Below, piece after piece: positions 40,048 through 42,240 of a stretch of 42,240 bases of DNA. Below the pieces are notes generated by a model, which saw only the letters and a program-made list of their open reading frames with translations, had not been told where the DNA came from and made no database searches. The position numbers and the translations under genes were made by a program. The DNA comes from Lachnospiraceae bacterium (GTDB taxonomy: Bacteria > Bacillota > Clostridia > Lachnospirales > Lachnospiraceae), in NCBI GenBank assembly GCA_900771995.1, contig CAAGQC010000001.1, forward strand, positions 1-42,240, written 5' to 3'. Positions within the stretch are counted from its first letter, which is position 1. Each line of letters opens with the position of its first letter.

Positions 40048-42096
40048 ATGCAACATTTTAACAAACATTCACGTACACGTCTGCTGGCTCTGTGTCTCAG
40101 CGCCGGACTGGTCATGGGAGGACTGTCCGGATGTGGCAGTCAGGACCAGAACGTCGCCGATACGGTGGCAGAAACCGTTGCTTCCACTACTGCGAACACC
40201 ACGGAGGTCACCACTGTTGCCCTGCCGGAGGGTCCGGAAGAATCTACCATTTATGTGGAACCGGTCGACGGTATTTCCGACGATTTTTACCGGGGCATGG
40301 ACACTTCCGCGGTACTGGCTCTGGAGAACAGCGGTGTGAAATATTATAACTTTGACGGGGAGGAGCAGGATGTATTTCTGACGCTGGCACAGGCCGGTGT
40401 GAATTATATCCGTCTCCGGGTCTGGAACGATCCCTATGATGAGAACGGCAACGGTTACGGCGGCGGTAACAATGACGTGGCAACTGCCATCACTCTGGGC
40501 CAGCGTGCCACACAGTACGGCATGAAGGTCTGCATTGATTTCCATTATTCCGATTTCTGGGCGGATCCCAAGAAGCAGTTCGTTCCCAAGGCCTGGAAAG
40601 GCATGGATATCGAGGAGAAATCCGACGCACTCTATAACTTCACTCTGGAGAGTCTGACACAGATTCTGGATGCCGGTGTGGACGTCGGCATGGTACAGGT
40701 CGGCAACGAGATCAACAACGGCATGTGCGGTGAGACGGATGTGGCAAATGTCAGAAAGCTGTTAGCTTCCGGCAGCAAGGCTGTCCGGGAAGTTGCTGCA
40801 GGCTCCGGCAAAGATATTCTGGTGGCTGTGCATTACACCAATATTGATGATATGAAAAAGCTGGATACGCTGCTGACGGGCCTGCAGGTAAAGGAGATCG
40901 ATTATGATATTGTCGGCCTTTCCTTCTATCCCTACTGGCACGGCACTATGGAGGATCTGAAAAACGCCATTACCCATGTCCGAGATACTTACGGCAAAAA
41001 GGTCTATGTAGCGGAAAACGCTTACTGTTATACTTCGGAAGACGGCGATGGCTCCGCCAACAGCATCCAGGGAACCGATGATCTGGCCGAAGGATATTCC
41101 GCCAGTGTGCAGGGACAGGCTAACGAAGTTCGGGATGTCTGCGCAGCAGCCAGTGAAGCCGGTGCGGAAGGTGTATTCTACTGGGAAGGTACCTGGATTC
41201 CGGTAGGTCCCGCGAATGCTGACAATTCCGCCATCTGGGAGAAATACGGCAGCGGCTGGGCCAGCAGTTATGCCGGTGGGTATGACCCGAAGGATGCCGG
41301 ACAATATTACGGCGGAAGCTCCTGGGACAATCAGGCCATGTTTGATTTCACCGGTCATCCTCTGGCTTCTCTGAATGTATTCAAATATCTGAAATACGGA
41401 GCCACCGCGCCTCTGGCAGTGGATACCATTCCCGAGGTAGAGGTATCCTGCAATATCGGCGCGGAAGCAGAGCTTCCGGAGACCGTAAGCGTCATCTATA
41501 ATGATCGTTCCGAAGAACAGGTTCCCGTCACCTGGAATGCTGAGGATGTAGCTGCTATCGATACGGAAAACGGTGGTACTTTCACGGTGGCCGGATCTCT
41601 GGATGACGGTACCGAAGTTACCGCTACGGTCACGGTAGACCGGGTCAATTATGTGCAGAATCCCAGCTTTGAGGATGCGGATACTTCCATGTGGACGGTA
41701 ACCGATTCCGGCGAGACGGATCCTACTGATTATCAGGTCAAGGAGGCCGATGCTCACAGCGGCGAGGTGGCTTTCCACTTCTGGTCCGGTACTTCCGATA
41801 TGGACTTCTCCATTGAGCAGAGCTTCACGGATCTGGCACCCGGTACCTACGAACTGTCTGCCTTCTCCCAGGGCGGTGATCTGTCTGCGGATGCTTCCAT
41901 GGAATTATATGCAGTCGTAGACGGCACAGAACTGACGGCTCCTTTCCTGCTCACCACCTACGCCGACTGGCAGAATCCCACCGTCTACGGTATCCAGGTC
42001 ACCGACGGCACCCTGACCATCGGAGTGAGATATCACTGTAATGTGAACAGCTGGGGAACGCTGGATGATGTGACACTGAATCGGGTCGGAGATTAA
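40048..42096 (+). CDS. GH53 endo-beta-1,4-galactanase lipoprotein with Ig-like and CBM61-like domains
   Basis: Cuts beta-1,4-galactan side chains of pectin outside the cell. 682 residues: signal peptide with lipobox LSGC (Cys29), a Thr-rich linker, and a GH53 (alpha/beta)8 domain (about 78-450). Catalytic Glu221 in QVGNEIN (acid/base) and Glu323 in VAENAYCYT (nucleophile); the DMSS-like start is GMDTSAVLALE. A bacterial Ig-like module follows (about 462-532, VPVTWNAED), then a C-terminal carbohydrate-binding module like CBM61 (about 533-682, NYVQNPSFED to NSWGTLDDVTL), known to bind galactan in other GH53 enzymes. The ATG at 40048 follows GGGAGG by 7 nt. It probably supplies galactose to the galE pathway. 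Regulation: box cluster at 39924-40023. Confidence 0.95.
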   Translation: MQHFNKHSRTRLLALCLSAGLVMGGLSGCGSQDQNVADTVAETVASTTANTTEVTTVALPEGPEESTIYVEPVDGISDDFYRGMDTSAVLALENSGVKYYNFDGEEQDVFLTLAQAGVNYIRLRVWNDPYDENGNGYGGGNNDVATAITLGQRATQYGMKVCIDFHYSDFWADPKKQFVPKAWKGMDIEEKSDALYNFTLESLTQILDAGVDVGMVQVGNEINNGMCGETDVANVRKLLASGSKAVREVAAGSGKDILVAVHYTNIDDMKKLDTLLTGLQVKEIDYDIVGLSFYPYWHGTMEDLKNAITHVRDTYGKKVYVAENAYCYTSEDGDGSANSIQGTDDLAEGYSASVQGQANEVRDVCAAASEAGAEGVFYWEGTWIPVGPANADNSAIWEKYGSGWASSYAGGYDPKDAGQYYGGSSWDNQAMFDFTGHPLASLNVFKYLKYGATAPLAVDTIPEVEVSCNIGAEAELPETVSVIYNDRSEEQVPVTWNAEDVAAIDTENGGTFTVAGSLDDGTEVTATVTVDRVNYVQNPSFEDADTSMWTVTDSGETDPTDYQVKEADAHSGEVAFHFWSGTSDMDFSIEQSFTDLAPGTYELSAFSQGGDLSADASMELYAVVDGTELTAPFLLTTYADWQNPTVYGIQVTDGTLTIGVRYHCNVNSWGTLDDVTLNRVGD

Positions 42097-42199
42097 ATGG
42101 GAAGTTAGTGGAACGTGGGCTACTGGTTTCTTGAAAAGGACTCCAAAATGGTGAATTTTGTGGAAAAAATTATCTTTCAATTCAAGAGGAGAATTCTGT

Positions 42200-42240
42200 T
42201 TGTATTTAAAACGCCAATATTGGCGAAAAAAATACAAAAA
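42200..42240 (+). CDS. Possible start of the next gene (partial, runs off the window)
   Basis: AGAGGAG lies 8 nt before a TTG at 42200-42202, after which the frame is open to the window end (about 13 codons: YLKRQYWRKKYK). TTG starts are used elsewhere in this window (spoIIID). The stretch is too short to name. A perfect palindrome (42212-42225) overlaps it and offers a rival explanation: a terminator of a convergent gene to the right. Confidence 0.3.
   Translation, partial: MYLKRQYWRKKYK
42212..42225. promoter_or_regulatory. 14-bp perfect palindrome at the window end
   Basis: CGCCAATATTGGCG, flanked by TTTGTATTT on the left and AAATACAAA on the right, so the symmetry reaches about 40 bp with gaps. 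On the minus strand TTTT follows the stem. It could be an operator or the terminator of a gene coming from the right. Confidence 0.4.

Noticed and set aside
40762..41778. 338-codon minus-strand frame inside the galactanase gene
   Set aside because: Antisense shadow of a well-supported GH53 gene; no ribosome site or recognisable domain.
1..42240. CRISPR arrays, insertion sequences, prophage, tRNA or rRNA genes
   Set aside because: No regularly spaced direct repeats, transposase or integrase genes, or recognisable tRNA/rRNA sequence were seen on either strand.

Overview
The window looks like a chromosomal segment of a spore-forming, probably motile anaerobe of the Lachnospiraceae (Clostridia). 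This rests on gene content rather than on any search: spoIIID, a SPOCS/LysM spore-envelope protein, a DUF5688 protein, an [FeFe]-hydrogenase-like chemoreceptor, lipoprotein sugar-binding proteins and strong AGGAGG ribosome sites. Most genes are on the minus strand. No rRNA, tRNA, CRISPR array, insertion sequence or prophage was seen.

Layout. 1-231: a compact multi-stem element directly behind galE. 232-2658: nucleotide-sugar genes (UDPGP-type pyrophosphorylase, galE). 2943-8182: a 47-residue membrane peptide, a zinc-ribbon/Tim44-like membrane protein, a receiver-domain remnant, spoIIID with a sigma-E-type promoter, an HPr-like protein without the phosphorylatable histidine, an acyltransferase and a DUF5688 protein. 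8498-13906: NlpC/P60 hydrolase, asnS, a trigger-factor-like foldase lipoprotein and cardiolipin synthase. 14009-22195: a GGDEF remnant, then a sugar ABC importer (binding protein plus two permeases, no ATPase) preceded by a YesN/YesM two-component system that carries its own binding-protein lipoprotein. 22473-26299: a small membrane protein, DUF1934, murI, a small membrane protein, an FCD-type GntR regulator and ispE. 26560-28851: an orphan gene behind a flagellar sigma-like promoter, and a SPOCS/LysM protein whose ribosome site lies inside a perfect RNA hairpin.

28933-37097 holds pyrimidine synthesis in two blocks (pyrC-pyrK-pyrD and pyrB-pyrI). Between them are an MmcQ/YjbR-alkyltransferase-like fusion and a soluble [FeFe]-hydrogenase/Fe-S/MCP fusion. 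37199-42240: a LysR regulator divergent from pyrB, a PrcB-like lipoprotein, the azlCD amino-acid exporter, and a GH53 endo-galactanase lipoprotein behind a cluster of TTGCGCAA boxes.

How the parts fit. The galactanase would release galactose-containing sugars outside the cell, and galE with the UDPGP enzyme handles UDP-sugars inside. The YesMN system plus its dedicated binding protein probably senses a sugar and drives the adjacent importer. The hydrogenase-like receptor links a redox or H2 signal to chemotaxis. The most distinctive items are this receptor, the structured element at 1-228, the hairpin-masked start of the SPOCS/LysM gene, the MmcQ-ATL fusion and several readable regulatory sites (sigma-E, flagellar sigma, GntR-type and TTGCGCAA boxes).
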